Origin: Variovorax boronicumulans
GTDB lineage: Bacteria; Pseudomonadota; Gammaproteobacteria; Burkholderiales; Burkholderiaceae_C
Direction of reading: 5' to 3'
Length of the DNA stretch: 64,000 bases
NCBI RefSeq assembly: GCF_019352895.1
Contig: NZ_JAAAFX010000004.1
Span: 1,449,286-1,513,285 of the forward strand
The first letter of the stretch is position 1. Every line of letters starts with the position of its first letter. The translations under genes were made by a program, and so were the position numbers. The notes below the pieces were generated by a model. The model worked only from the letters and a program-made list of their open reading frames with translations. It did no database searches and was not told where the DNA came from. Of the stretch, positions 8,320 through 20,587 are shown piece after piece.

Positions 8320-9522
8320 TCAGGCCTGGCGCGGCTTCACGCGCGAGGCGGCTTCCTTGGCGTTGGCGCGTGCGGTGTCGACATCGGCTGCATGCGCGAG
8401 CGCGACGCCCATGCGGCGCTTGACGAAGCTCTCGGGCTTGCCGAACAGGCGGATGTCGACGCCATGCACCGACAGCGCATCGGCCACGCCGTCGAACACG
8501 ATGCCGGTGGCGTCGACGCCACCGTAGATCACCGCGCTGGCGCCGGCGCTCTTGAGCGTGGTGTCGACCGGCAGGCCCAGGATCGCGCGCGCGTGCAGCT
8601 CGAACTCGTTCTGCCACTGGGTGGCCATGGTCACCATGCCGGTATCGTGAGGGCGCGGGCTGACTTCGCTGAACCAGACCTCCTCGCCCTTGACGAAGAG
8701 CTCGACGCCGAACAGGCCCTGGCCGCCCAGGTCGTCGGTCACGGCGCGCGCGATCTGCTGTGCTTTCTTGAGCGCGACCGGCGACATCGGATGCGGCTGC
8801 CAGCTCTCGACATAGTCGCCGCCCACCTGCACATGGCCGATGGGCTCGCAGAAGTGCGTCTGCACCGCCGCCTGGGCGTCGGGCGCGCGCACGGTCAGCA
8901 GCGTGATCTCGTAGTCGAAGTCGATGAAGCCCTCGACGATCACGCGGCCGTGGCTCACGCGGCCGCCCGCCATCGCGTAGTCCCAGGCTTTCTGCACGTC
9001 GGCGGGCCCGTCGATCTTGCTCTGGCCCTTGCCCGAGCTGCTCATCACGGGCTTGACGATGCAGGGGTAGCCGATGCCGGCATCGATGGCGGCCTGCAGC
9101 TCGGCCAGCGAATCGCAGAACTTGTAGGGGCTGGTCGGCACGCCCAGCGTCTCGGCCGCCAGGCGACGGATGCCTTCGCGGTCCATCGTGAGCCGCGCGG
9201 CGCGCGCGGTCGGGATCACGCGCACCACGCCCGCGGCTTCGAGCTCCTGCAGCATCGGCGTGGCGATGGCCTCGATCTCGGGCACCACCAGGTGTGGGCG
9301 CTCGGCCTCGATCAGCGCCTTGAGCTGGGCCGGATCGCTCATCGTGATGGTCCGCGCATGGTGCGCCACCTGCTGGCCCGGCGCGTTCTCGTAGCGGTCG
9401 ACCGCGATGGTCTCGACGCCCAGGCGCTGCAGCGCGATCAGCACCTCCTTGCCGAGCTCGCCGGAGCCGAGCAGCATCACGCGGGTGGCCGAGGGGGACA
9501 GGGGGGTGCCGAGGGTGGTCAT
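8320..9522 (-). CDS. purT: Formate-dependent phosphoribosylglycinamide formyltransferase
   Basis: A 400-residue ATP-grasp enzyme that makes formyl-GAR from GAR, formate and ATP, the folate-independent third step of purine synthesis. The N-terminal [10 protein letters not shown] motif, the [20 protein letters not shown]-grasp loop, the [17 protein letters not shown] segment and [14 protein letters not shown] metal-binding region are all in place and the length matches PurT proteins. The chosen ATG starts the family-typical N-terminus. It appears to stand at the head of a short minus-strand run with the esterase gene; no riboswitch or operator was recognised upstream. Confidence 0.95.
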   Translation of the reverse strand: MTTLGTPLSPSATRVMLLGSGELGKEVLIALQRLGVETIAVDRYENAPGQQVAHHARTITMSDPAQLKALIEAERPHLVVPEIEAIATPMLQELEAAGVVRVIPTARAARLTMDREGIRRLAAETLGVPTSPYKFCDSLAELQAAIDAGIGYPCIVKPVMSSSGKGQSKIDGPADVQKAWDYAMAGGRVSHGRVIVEGFIDFDYEITLLTVRAPDAQAAVQTHFCEPIGHVQVGGDYVESWQPHPMSPVALKKAQQIARAVTDDLGGQGLFGVELFVKGEEVWFSEVSPRPHDTGMVTMATQWQNEFELHARAILGLPVDTTLKSAGASAVIYGGVDATGIVFDGVADALSVHGVDIRLFGKPESFVKRRMGVALAHAADVDTARANAKEAASRVKPRQA

Positions 9523-9575
9523 GGTGCAAACGATGAGAGGGTGTCGAGGGTTGCCATCGTAGCGCTGTGCCTGCC

Positions 9576-10046
9576 TCAGCGCGGCGCTGGCCGCGGCGCG
9601 CCGCGCACGACGAATCGGCGCAGGAAACCGAAGGGGCGATGCACGCCGGCAGGCTCCCCGACGAAGGGCAGCCGCCAGGCGGGAACGGCGAGCAGTTGCA
9701 CGCTCCAGGGCGTGCCGCCCATGAAGTGGAACGCCAGGGTGTCCGGCGGCTGGATCTGCAATGCGCGGAAGTTTCCGGTGGCATAGGCGCTGCCGATGCG
9801 CGCCGAGTCCAGCCGCAACGTGCCCGCGGGGTTCAGCAGATGGATGCTCAGCATGTCCTCGAACGGCACGTCGTCGGTGAGGAACAGCAGCCAGCCCGCG
9901 TCGCACCGGAGCGCGGCTTCCAGCACCACGCCGGACAGGCACAGCCCGGTGGCGCGCCCGTCGATGCGCAGTTCACAGCGCGGCGGCTGGTCGCTTTGCG
10001 CGGGTGGGGCGGGCAGGATCGAGATCTGGTCGCTGAGGTGGAGCAT
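9576..10046 (-). CDS. Hypothetical protein
   Basis: A 156-residue protein that I do not recognise. The start at 10046 is chosen because the longer frame (to 10205) would overlap the start of the divergent dehydrogenase gene. It is rich in aromatic and beta-strand-like segments ([44 protein letters not shown]) and has an R-rich C-terminus. There is no signal peptide or membrane segment. Codon use matches its neighbours, supporting a real gene. It lies upstream of purT on the same strand with a 53-base gap. Confidence 0.65.
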   Translation of the reverse strand: MLHLSDQISILPAPPAQSDQPPRCELRIDGRATGLCLSGVVLEAALRCDAGWLLFLTDDVPFEDMLSIHLLNPAGTLRLDSARIGSAYATGNFRALQIQPPDTLAFHFMGGTPWSVQLLAVPAWRLPFVGEPAGVHRPFGFLRRFVVRGAPRPAPR

Positions 10047-10197
10047 GGGGCGAGGGGTGCGGACGTCGTGCCCGCCGACGACAATGTATCCCTGCAACCG
10101 GGTGCCCTCCAGGCCATGGCACGAACGCGACCGCCGACAGCGTGCCGCCTCGTTAGCATTCCACCCATCCTCTTTCTGCATTTTTTGGAGTTCTCGC

Positions 10198-11046
<849 letters not shown>

Positions 11047-11140
11047 CCCCCGAGGGGCTGGCCCGCTTCGTGTGGCGGCGCCCTTCCCCCTTTCCAGGGG
11101 GCCACACCGGCGGCCCGGCAAAGCCGGTTCCGCGGTGTTC
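11047..11140 (+). repeat. Stop-adjacent GC-rich repeat, copy 3
   Basis: Begins at the base after the dehydrogenase stop codon. It contains CCCCCGAGGGGCTGGC, a CCCCC/GGGGG hairpin and the shared GGCCCGGCAAAGCCGGTTCC end, then CGCGGTGTTC. It lies between two genes of one probable operon. Confidence 0.85.
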
Positions 11141-11192
11141 CGCGATAAGAGAAGATAGAGCGCAGGAAGAACAAAAAGACAGGAGACAAGAA

Positions 11193-12008
<816 letters not shown>

Positions 12009-12076
12009 GACACCCGGGCGACGGCATCCGCACCGCTCGCCCCACCCGCAGGTTTTTCAACAGAGGAGACCCACCC

Positions 12077-13399
12077 ATGCCTGTTCCATCCCTCCTGCGC
12101 CGCGCGGCATCGCTGGCCGCTGGCACACTGTTCGCGATGAACATCGCCAGTGCACAGACGCCGCCGCCCAAGCTGCCCGATCCCGCGGCGACCTCGGTCG
12201 AGGCGCTGGGCTGGATGCAGGGCTTCCCGCCGCCGCCCGACAAGCTCATCGTCTTCGAGAACGGCGTGGGCGGTGTCTTCCCCCGCAACCGCTGGACCTT
12301 CTCGCATGTGCGCGAGACGGTGCCGACGGCCAACGTGTGGCGCGGCAGCGGCGCGGGGTCGCCCCTGCCTGCGGCGCCGCGCGACCTCGATGGCATCAGC
12401 TTCCAGGCGATCGGCGGCGAGACGATGAACTTCGGCCAGATGGTGACGCGCACCTACACCGACGGCATCCTGGTGCTGCACCGCGGCCAGGTGGTCTATG
12501 AGAAGTACTTCGGCGCGCTCACGCCCGAACGGCCGCACCTGGCGATGTCGGTGACCAAATCCTTCGTCGGCACGCTGGCTGCGATCCTGGCGGCCGAGGG
12601 CCGGCTCGACCCCAACGCCCCGGTCACGAAATACCTTCCCGAACTCAAGGACAGCGCCTACGGCGACGCCACCGTGCGCCAGGTGATGGACATGACCATC
12701 GGCGTGAAGTACTCCGAGAACTACGCCGATCCCAAAGCCGAGATCTGGGACTACGCACGCGCCGGCGGCATGCTCGCGCAGGCACCGGGCTACACCGGGC
12801 CCAAGACCTTCTACGACTTCCTCCAGACGCTGCAGAAGGAAGGCGCGCACGGCGAAGCCTTCGCCTACAAGACAGTCAACGCCGAGGTGCTGGCCTGGAT
12901 CCTGCGGCGCGCATCGAACCAGTCGCTGGCCGAGTTGATGAGCGAGAAGATCTGGCGCCGCATCGGCGCCGAGCAGGACGCCTACTTCATGGTCGACCGC
13001 ATCGGCACCGAATCGGGCGGCGGTGGCCTCAACACCACGCTGCGCGACCTGGCCCGCTTCGGCGAAACGATGCGCAACGGCGGCCGGGCCAACGGGCAGC
13101 AGGTGATTCCCGCGGCCGCCGTGGCCGACATCACGCGCGGCGCGAGCAAGGCCGACTTCGCCAAGGCCGGCTATGCGCTGCTGCCCGGCTGGTCGTACCG
13201 CGACATGTGGTGGATCACGCACAACGAGCACCAGGCCTACATGGCGCGCGGCATCCACGGCCAGAGCATCTATGTCGACCCGAAGGCCGAAATGGTGATC
13301 GTGCGCTATGCCGCGCACCCGATCGCCGCCAACGCCGGCAACGACCCGCTGACGCTGCCGGCCTTCCACGCGGTGGCCAAGGCCTTGATGGGCCATTGA
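12077..13399 (+). CDS. Exported serine hydrolase (beta-lactamase/class C family)
   Basis: A 440-residue serine hydrolase with an N-terminal signal peptide (about 26 residues ending ASA before QTPPPK). The SxxK nucleophile motif is S158-V-T-K161 in the AMSVTKSFVG segment, the hallmark of class C beta-lactamases, esterases and D-alanyl-D-alanine-peptidase-like enzymes. The C-terminal part contains ARGIHGQSIYVDPK, which resembles the HxG region. A GAGGAGAC ribosome site precedes the start. Such proteins in betaproteobacteria are often esterases or oligomer hydrolases rather than true beta-lactamases; substrate is not determinable. It follows the enoyl-CoA hydratase gene by 68 bases. Confidence 0.88.
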   Translation: MPVPSLLRRAASLAAGTLFAMNIASAQTPPPKLPDPAATSVEALGWMQGFPPPPDKLIVFENGVGGVFPRNRWTFSHVRETVPTANVWRGSGAGSPLPAAPRDLDGISFQAIGGETMNFGQMVTRTYTDGILVLHRGQVVYEKYFGALTPERPHLAMSVTKSFVGTLAAILAAEGRLDPNAPVTKYLPELKDSAYGDATVRQVMDMTIGVKYSENYADPKAEIWDYARAGGMLAQAPGYTGPKTFYDFLQTLQKEGAHGEAFAYKTVNAEVLAWILRRASNQSLAELMSEKIWRRIGAEQDAYFMVDRIGTESGGGGLNTTLRDLARFGETMRNGGRANGQQVIPAAAVADITRGASKADFAKAGYALLPGWSYRDMWWITHNEHQAYMARGIHGQSIYVDPKAEMVIVRYAAHPIAANAGNDPLTLPAFHAVAKALMGH

Positions 13400-13494
13400 G
13401 TTCGCCTGCAGCGCCGCCCCTCGACCAGAGGCGGCGCTGCATGACGGCGCTATGACGCCCTCGCTTCAACCCTGCCGGCATCTGGGCGATTACT

Positions 13495-13523
13495 TTGCAC
13501 ACAATTCAATTGTTCGCTATAGT
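13495..13523 (+). promoter_or_regulatory. ohrR promoter with overlapping OhrR operator
   Basis: A -35 element TTGCAC (13495-13500), a 17-base spacer and a -10 element TATAGT (13518-13523) form a near-consensus sigma-70 promoter. The spacer contains the perfect palindrome ACAATT-C-AATTGT (13501-13513), the type of AT-rich operator known for OhrR repressors. The transcription start would fall at or within a base or two of the ATG at 13531. Confidence 0.82.
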
Positions 13524-13530
13524 TCAAGCC

Positions 13531-13980
13531 ATGCGCTCCGCCCCCACCCTCGACGACATGCTCAAGCTGGACAACCAGCTGTGCTTCGCCGTGTACTCCA
13601 CCTCGCTGGCCATGACGCGGCTCTACAAGCCGATGCTCGAGAAGCTGCAGCTCACCTATCCGCAGTACCTGGTGATGCTCGCGCTGTGGGAACGCGACGG
13701 CGAGATGGTGTCCGAGCTCGGCGAACGCCTGTCGCTCGATTCGGGCACGCTCACGCCGCTGCTCAAGCGCCTCGAGGCCAACGGCTACCTGACGCGGATG
13801 CGCGATGCAGCCGACGAGCGCCGTGTGCGCATCACCCTCACGTCGGCCGGCCGCCGGCTCAAAGCGCGCGCCGCCGATGTGCCCGCCTGTCTGATGGCCG
13901 CGGCCCAGTGCTCGGTGCCCGAACTCGTCGCGCTGACGCAGCAGATCCAGACCCTGCGCGACCGCATCAAGGCCGCGTAG
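13531..13980 (+). CDS. ohrR: Organic hydroperoxide resistance transcriptional regulator OhrR (MarR family)
   Basis: A 149-residue MarR-type repressor that senses organic hydroperoxides. The reactive cysteine is C18 in [11 protein letters not shown], matching the conserved N-terminal peroxidatic cysteine of OhrR proteins; a second cysteine pair near the C-terminus (ACLMAAAQC) could provide the resolving thiol of two-Cys OhrR. The winged helix includes [20 protein letters not shown] and the wing [15 protein letters not shown]. The start at 13531 is preferred: the longer frame from 13495 would begin inside the -35 element of the promoter. The gene is directly followed by ohr, its known target. 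Confidence 0.93.
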   Translation: MRSAPTLDDMLKLDNQLCFAVYSTSLAMTRLYKPMLEKLQLTYPQYLVMLALWERDGEMVSELGERLSLDSGTLTPLLKRLEANGYLTRMRDAADERRVRITLTSAGRRLKARAADVPACLMAAAQCSVPELVALTQQIQTLRDRIKAA

Positions 13981-14053
13981 CCACCCACCTGTTTCCATCC
14001 CACCGCTTCTTCTTTCGGAAGCATTTTTCCCACCTCCTCTTCAAGGAACGACC

Positions 14054-14479
14054 ATGACCACCAAACTCGACAAGGTTCTCTACACCGCCGAAGCCCACAC
14101 CACCGGCGGCCGCGATGGCGCAGGCAAGAGCAGCGACGGCGCGATCGACGTGCAGCTGAGCTCGCCAGGTTCGGGCAAGCCGGGCACCAACCCCGAGCAG
14201 CTGTTCGCGGTCGGCTACGCCGCCTGCTTCATCGGCGCGATGAAGGCCGTGGGCCCGAAGATCAGCGTCAAGGTGCCCGACGACGTGGCCATCGACTCCA
14301 AGGTTTCCCTGGGCCCGACGAATGGCGGCGCGGCCTACGGCATCTCGGTGCAACTGTCGATCACCCTGCCCGGCCTCGACGCCGAGACGAAGAAGAAGCT
14401 GGTCGACACGGCGCACCAGGTCTGCCCCTACTCGAACGCCACCCGCGGCAACATCGACGTCGAACTCGTGATCGTCTGA
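14054..14479 (+). CDS. ohr: Organic hydroperoxide reductase Ohr
   Basis: A 141-residue OsmC/Ohr-family thiol peroxidase that reduces organic hydroperoxides, normally with lipoylated proteins as electron donors. Both active-site cysteines are present: C58 in VGYAACFIGA and C124 in HQVCPYSNA, along with the conserved arginine of GGRDG and glutamate of NPEQLF. Length is typical. An AAGGAA ribosome site precedes the ATG by six bases. It lies 73 bases after ohrR on the same strand and is followed by a strong terminator, so ohrR-ohr can be one transcript controlled by the operator upstream of ohrR. Confidence 0.95.
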   Translation: MTTKLDKVLYTAEAHTTGGRDGAGKSSDGAIDVQLSSPGSGKPGTNPEQLFAVGYAACFIGAMKAVGPKISVKVPDDVAIDSKVSLGPTNGGAAYGISVQLSITLPGLDAETKKKLVDTAHQVCPYSNATRGNIDVELVIV

Positions 14480-14501
14480 TCTCGCGTTCCTCGCCAAGAC
14501 G

Positions 14502-14536
14502 AAGCGCCCCGGCCACAAGCCGGGGCGCTTTTTTTC
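14502..14536 (+). terminator. Intrinsic terminator after ohr
   Basis: Perfect stem AAGCGCCCCGG / CCGGGGCGCTT (14502-14512 and 14520-14530) with a short loop, followed by a run of seven T. A strong rho-independent terminator closing the ohrR-ohr unit. Confidence 0.9.
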
Positions 14537-14648
14537 ATGGTCGCGCCTGTCTCGCGGGCGACGCCCGGACACGCCACGCGATAGCGCCTTTCACCCAGCC
14601 TCGCTAACGTGGCGACTCCCCTCATCACGCCCCGTGGAGATCGCCCCC

Positions 14649-15767
14649 ATGAGCAGCACCACCCGCTTCCAGGTCCGCAAGGACCAGCTCGCCACCACGC
14701 GCCTGCAGACCGCCGACGACCAGCCCCTGGCCGATGGCCAGGGGCGCGTGCGCATCGAACGCTTCGCGCTGACGTCCAACAACATCACCTACGCCGCCTT
14801 CGGCGACGCGATGCGCTACTGGCAGTTCTTCCCCGCCGGGGAAGAGGGCTGGGGCCAGATCCCGGTGTGGGGGTTCGCCAGCGTGGTGCAGTCGCTGCAC
14901 CCCGGCGTGGCGGTGGGCGAGCGCCTCTACGGCTACTGGCCGATGGCGTCGGGCACGGTGCTGAGCCCCGACCGGCTCTCCCCCGCGCGCTTCACCGACG
15001 CGGCGCCGCACCGCGCCGAACTGCCGGCCGTCTACAACCAGTATTTCCGCTGCAACGCCGATCCGCTCTACACCGCGGACACCGAGGACCTGCAGGCCCT
15101 GCTGCGGCCGCTGTTCATCACCTCGTGGCTGATCGACGACTTCATGGCCGACAACGACTTCTTCGGCGCCCGCACCCTGCTGCTGTCCAGCGCCTCCAGC
15201 AAGACCGCCTACGGCACGGCCTTCCAGCTGCACCAGCGCCAGGGCATCGAGGTGGTCGGCCTCACCTCGGCCGCCAACGTGGCTTTCTGCGAGAGCCTGG
15301 GCTGCTACCACCGCGTCCTGCGCTACGACGCGCTCGACGCCATCGCGGCCGACACGCCCTGCGTCTACATCGATTTCGCAGGCAACGGCGCGCTGCGCAC
15401 GGCGATCCACACGCGCTTCACCGATCTGCGCTACAGCAGCTCGATCGGCGGCACCCATGTGGAGCAGCTCTCGGCCAAGGGCGCGGGCAAGGACCTGCCC
15501 GGCCCGCGCGCCACGCTGTTCTTCGCGCCCGCGCAGATCCAGAAGCGCAGCGCCGAATGGGGCGCCGACGAATTCGGTCGGCGCATGGTGGCCGCCTGGC
15601 ACGACTTCCTCGCCACGGTGAGCGACCCGCGCCAGCCCTGGCTGCGCGCCGAACACCACGACGGCGGCGAGGCGGTGCAGGCCGCCTACGCGCAGGTGCT
15701 GGCGGGCCAGGGCGACCCGCGCGTCGGCCATATCCTTTCGCTTTACACGCAACCGGGCGGGCAGTGA
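14649..15767 (+). CDS. DUF2855 family protein
   Basis: A 372-residue protein of the DUF2855 family, whose biochemical role is not established. The start at 14649 is chosen because a GGAG ribosome site (14636-14639) precedes it; the upstream in-frame GTG at 14634 overlaps that site. The N-terminal half has ALTSNNITYAAFGDAMRYW, and the middle TLLLSSASSKTAYGTAF followed by VVGLTSAANVAFCESLGCY, a layout like the cofactor-binding half of medium-chain dehydrogenases/quinone oxidoreductases, although the classical glycine motif is not obvious. Downstream, srkA begins 34 bases later on the same strand. Confidence 0.82.
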   Translation: MSSTTRFQVRKDQLATTRLQTADDQPLADGQGRVRIERFALTSNNITYAAFGDAMRYWQFFPAGEEGWGQIPVWGFASVVQSLHPGVAVGERLYGYWPMASGTVLSPDRLSPARFTDAAPHRAELPAVYNQYFRCNADPLYTADTEDLQALLRPLFITSWLIDDFMADNDFFGARTLLLSSASSKTAYGTAFQLHQRQGIEVVGLTSAANVAFCESLGCYHRVLRYDALDAIAADTPCVYIDFAGNGALRTAIHTRFTDLRYSSSIGGTHVEQLSAKGAGKDLPGPRATLFFAPAQIQKRSAEWGADEFGRRMVAAWHDFLATVSDPRQPWLRAEHHDGGEAVQAAYAQVLAGQGDPRVGHILSLYTQPGGQ

Positions 15768-15801
15768 TCGCCCCGGGGGTCGGTGTGGCGACAATCGCCG
15801 C

Positions 15802-16836
15802 ATGACCTCTTCCAGTGCGCCCGCCAACACCCATCCCTATGAGAGCCTCACGCCCGACGTGGTGCTCGACGCGCTGGCCACGCTCGACCTGCACGGCGAC
15901 GGGCGGCTGACCGCCCTCAACTCCTACGAAAACCGCGTCTACCAGGTGTTCCTCGACCAGCCGGCCGCCCATGCGTCGGTGGTCGTCAAGTTCTACCGGC
16001 CCGAACGCTGGACCACGGCCGAGATCCTCGAGGAGCACGCCTTCGCGCTCGAACTCGCCGCGGCCGACGTGCCCGCCGTGCCACCGATCGAGGTGCACGG
16101 CCGCACCTTGCACCACCACGACGGCTTCGCCTTCAGCGTGAGCCCCTACCGCGGCGGCCGCTCGCCCGAGCTCGACGATTTCGAGGTGCTCGAATGGGTG
16201 GGCCGCTTCCTGGCGCGCATCCACACCATCGGCGCGGCCCGGCCCTTCGTCGCGCGCCCGGCGCTCGACCTGCAGAGCTTCGGCATCGCCTCGCGCGACT
16301 GGCTGCTGGGCCACGACAAGGTGCCGCTCGACGTGCAGCGCGCCTGGGAAACCGCCTGCAACGCCGCGCTCGACCGCATCGCGGCCACCGCGCTCTCGCC
16401 CACCGCCACCGACACGCAACTGCGCAAGCTGCGCCTGCACGGCGACGTGCACCCGGGCAACATCCTCTGGACCCCGACCGACCGCCCCCACGGCGGCCCG
16501 CACTTCGTCGACCTCGACGACGCGCGCAGCGGCTTCGCGGTGCAGGACCTGTGGATGCTGCTGTCGGGCGACCGCGCGCAGCGCACCGGCCAGCTGAGCG
16601 GCCTGCTCGACGGCTACGAGCAGTTCCGCTCCTTCGACCGCCGCGAACTCGCGCTGATCGAGCCGCTGCGCACCTTGCGGCTGATCCACTACAGCGCCTG
16701 GCTGGCGCGGCGCTGGGAAGACCCGATCTTCCCGATCAACTTCCCGTGGTTCGGCACCAGCGACTACTGGAAGGGGCAGATCCAGATGCTGGAAGACCAG
16801 TGCGAGTCGATGGACGAGGAGCCGCTCTACGCATGA
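15802..16836 (+). CDS. srkA: Stress response serine/threonine protein kinase SrkA (YihE family)
   Basis: A 344-residue protein of the YihE/SrkA kinase family, fold of choline/aminoglycoside kinases. The phosphotransfer motifs are visible: LNSYENRVYQV near the N-terminus, VVVKFYRPERW with the ATP-binding lysine, LHGDVHPGNILW with the catalytic aspartate and HFVDLDDARSG with the metal-binding aspartate. The WFGTSDYWKGQIQMLEDQ end is typical of the family. In E. coli SrkA counters stress-induced death signalling; its targets are not well defined. The last ten bases overlap the convergent tautomerase gene. Confidence 0.93.
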   Translation: MTSSSAPANTHPYESLTPDVVLDALATLDLHGDGRLTALNSYENRVYQVFLDQPAAHASVVVKFYRPERWTTAEILEEHAFALELAAADVPAVPPIEVHGRTLHHHDGFAFSVSPYRGGRSPELDDFEVLEWVGRFLARIHTIGAARPFVARPALDLQSFGIASRDWLLGHDKVPLDVQRAWETACNAALDRIAATALSPTATDTQLRKLRLHGDVHPGNILWTPTDRPHGGPHFVDLDDARSGFAVQDLWMLLSGDRAQRTGQLSGLLDGYEQFRSFDRRELALIEPLRTLRLIHYSAWLARRWEDPIFPINFPWFGTSDYWKGQIQMLEDQCESMDEEPLYA

Positions 16837-17054
16837 GGGCGGGCCGCGGCGGGCACCGGCGGCGCGCCCGCCTTGTCGCTGGACAGCACGCCCGCGCTGG
16901 CCCAGTTGTGCCGGGGCACGTCGAAGAACATGACGTCGACCGCGTCGGCAGGGCTGCCGAGCGTCTTCATGGTGGCTTCGGTGAGCGCGGCCGCCAGGGC
17001 CCGCTTCTGCTCGACGGTGCGGCCCTCGAAGAGTTCGACGCGGATCAGAGGCAT
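16827..17054 (-). CDS. 4-oxalocrotonate tautomerase family enzyme
   Basis: A 75-residue tautomerase. After removal of the initiator Met the N-terminal proline (MPLIRVEL) is the catalytic base of the family. The EGRTVEQKRALAAALTEA helix and DVMFFDVPRHNWASAG segment match small tautomerases of the 4-OT superfamily, although the usual Arg11 region differs, so the substrate is uncertain. It converges on srkA with a ten-base overlap of coding ends. Confidence 0.85.
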   Translation of the reverse strand: MPLIRVELFEGRTVEQKRALAAALTEATMKTLGSPADAVDVMFFDVPRHNWASAGVLSSDKAGAPPVPAAARPHA

Positions 17055-17123
17055 GGTTTCGTCCTTGAGTGGAATGGAACCCTGACTATGCGCGAAGCCC
17101 TCGCATCCGACCAAGGACGGGCC

Positions 17124-17248
17124 TAGAACGTGTGAAGGAACCGTCGCGAGCGCCCCGAGCCCGCGTCGAGGACCGGAGCCGCACTTGCGTGCGGTGAGGA
17201 CCGCAGGCGCAGGATCGGGGTGCGCAGCAGGTTCATTCCCACGTTCTA
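17124..17248. repeat. Imperfect inverted-repeat element of about 125 bases
   Basis: The left end TAGAACGTGTGAAGGAACC (17124-17142) is an inverted match, with about three mismatches, to the right end GGTTCATTCCCACGTTCTA (17230-17248). The interior also pairs imperfectly (CCCCGAGCCCGCG against CGCAGGATCGGGG) and has a central CCGCACTTGCGTGCGG hairpin. The right end supplies the stop codon of the lipoprotein gene. It looks like a folded, small non-autonomous repeat; no second copy was seen in the window. Confidence 0.55.
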
Positions 17249-17617
17249 CGGCGCGATCGGCTGGGCCGGCGTGCCCAGCGTGCGCTCGGCCGGCGGCACC
17301 GCGTTGAAGCGCGGCGGCGCGTTCGGATCGTGCAGCAGCACGCTGGTGCCGACACCCGCACCCACGGCCGCGCCACCACCGACACCGGTGCTCGCCCCCA
17401 CACCGGCGCTGCCGTAGACCTGCCCGCCCGAGTTCACGCCCACGCCGGCGCCCAGCGGGCCCCAGCCGGTGCCGAGCCCGCCCGAGCCCATGCCGACGCC
17501 GAGCGAGAGGCCGGGCACCAGCGGGATGCCGATGCCCACGCCGCCAGCACAGCCCGCGAGCAGGGTGGCCGCGAGCAGCGCAGCGGCGGAAGTGGCAAGA
17601 CGTGTGGTGGGCTTCAT
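17246..17617 (-). CDS. Glycine-rich lipoprotein
   Basis: A 123-residue predicted lipoprotein. The signal peptide ends in the lipobox LLAGC with the acylated cysteine at position 23. The mature part is very glycine- and valine-rich (repeated GVGxG and GAGVG units over about residues 24-90) and ends in a proline-rich tail. No enzyme domain is visible. Such short glycine-rich lipoproteins are common in Comamonadaceae and have no known function. Its stop codon lies inside the inverted-repeat element. Confidence 0.75.
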   Translation of the reverse strand: MKPTTRLATSAAALLAATLLAGCAGGVGIGIPLVPGLSLGVGMGSGGLGTGWGPLGAGVGVNSGGQVYGSAGVGASTGVGGGAAVGAGVGTSVLLHDPNAPPRFNAVPPAERTLGTPAQPIAP

Positions 17618-17674
17618 GGTGACGGTCGCTCCCTCGCGATGATGAAACGACCGTCGGGCCGCCTCGTGCGTTCT

Positions 17675-19720
<2,046 letters not shown>

Positions 19721-20062
19721 GGATTCGAAAAGCCTAGAGAGATGAAACAGGGGCCGCAGTGGCCATGTCGGAAGGTGGCGGCCGTGCCGGTATTTTCAAT
19801 GCAGCGCAGCCCGATACCGTCGCCCGGATGAAATGAATACTTTGCCCCTAAGGGCCATTCGCGCGTGCCGTTTCTTCGACGCCACGTCTAAGGGAAAGCC
19901 AGCCCTACTTGGTGCGAAATTAACGTTTCAATCACTTACATGTTCTTTTGAGTTGCCCGCTGGATTCGCTGCCCACCTAGCATTTGGGCAAGCACCGGAT
20001 GACGCGTTTCGACGCCTTCGGTGTGTCGGTGTCATCTTTTTTCAACCGTCCGGGAACACACC
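19721..20062. other. 342-base intergenic region upstream of the pilus operon
   Basis: Lies between the divergent htpG and pilus operons and must carry both promoters. It has an AT-rich patch around 19915-19950 (AAATTAACGTTTCAATCACTT and following) in an otherwise GC-rich background, the likely pilus promoter. A short open frame at 19833-20099 has no ribosome site and overlaps the pilin start; it is not judged a gene. Confidence 0.5.
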
Positions 20063-20557
20063 ATGCTCAAACTCACGCTTGCCGTTCTTGTCGCCCTGAG
20101 TGCCGTGTCCACGGCCATCGCCGACACGAAGACCACCAGCTTCAACGTGCTGCTGACCATCACCAAGGCCTGCAACTTCACGACCGCCGCCAGCGACGTG
20201 GACTTCGGCTCGAACCTGTCGACCGCCACCAGCATCGAGAACGCCGGCACCCTGCGCGTGACCTGCACCAAGGGCACGCCTTTCACCATCGGCCTCGGCG
20301 TCGGCAACGGCACGGGCGCCACCACGGCCGCGCGCAAGATGAAGGCCACCACGGCCGGCAACACCGAGGAGGTGCCCTACGTGCTCTACCGTGACAGCGC
20401 GCGCACGCTGAACTGGGGCGATGCCGCGAGCCCCGACACCCTGGGCTCCGCCGGTCTGGGCACCGAGCAGGCGATCACGGTCTACGGCCGGGTGCCAAGC
20501 GCCAACTTCCCGGCCGACAGCTACAAGGACATCATCGTGGCGACCGTCACCTATTGA
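20063..20557 (+). CDS. Spore coat U (SCPU) domain protein, pilus subunit
   Basis: A 164-residue secreted protein with a signal peptide (about 20 residues ending AIA) and a single spore coat protein U domain. It has the family pattern: a cysteine early in the mature chain (ITKACNFTT), NAGTLRVTCTKGTPFTIGLG and the C-terminal ITVYGRVPS plus IIVATVTY strand, which acts as the donor strand region in such subunits. Members with chaperone and usher genes form thin adhesive pili (the Csu type of Acinetobacter). It is the first gene of the operon and likely the main subunit. The start at 20063 removes 14 non-signal residues of a longer frame. Confidence 0.9.
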   Translation: MLKLTLAVLVALSAVSTAIADTKTTSFNVLLTITKACNFTTAASDVDFGSNLSTATSIENAGTLRVTCTKGTPFTIGLGVGNGTGATTAARKMKATTAGNTEEVPYVLYRDSARTLNWGDAASPDTLGSAGLGTEQAITVYGRVPSANFPADSYKDIIVATVTY

Positions 20558-20587
20558 CCCTCGCAAAGGCATGAGGGCCCGGCCGTC

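Noticed and set aside
13495-13530. Upstream in-frame ATG for ohrR
   Set aside because: It lies in the -35 element of the promoter, so the transcript would not include it.
14501-14536. Possible riboswitch or small RNA after ohr
   Set aside because: The structure is a plain hairpin with a T run, fully explained as an intrinsic terminator.
19833-20099. Short plus-strand frame upstream of the pilus operon
   Set aside because: It overlaps the pilin start, has no ribosome site, and its composition differs from real genes around it.
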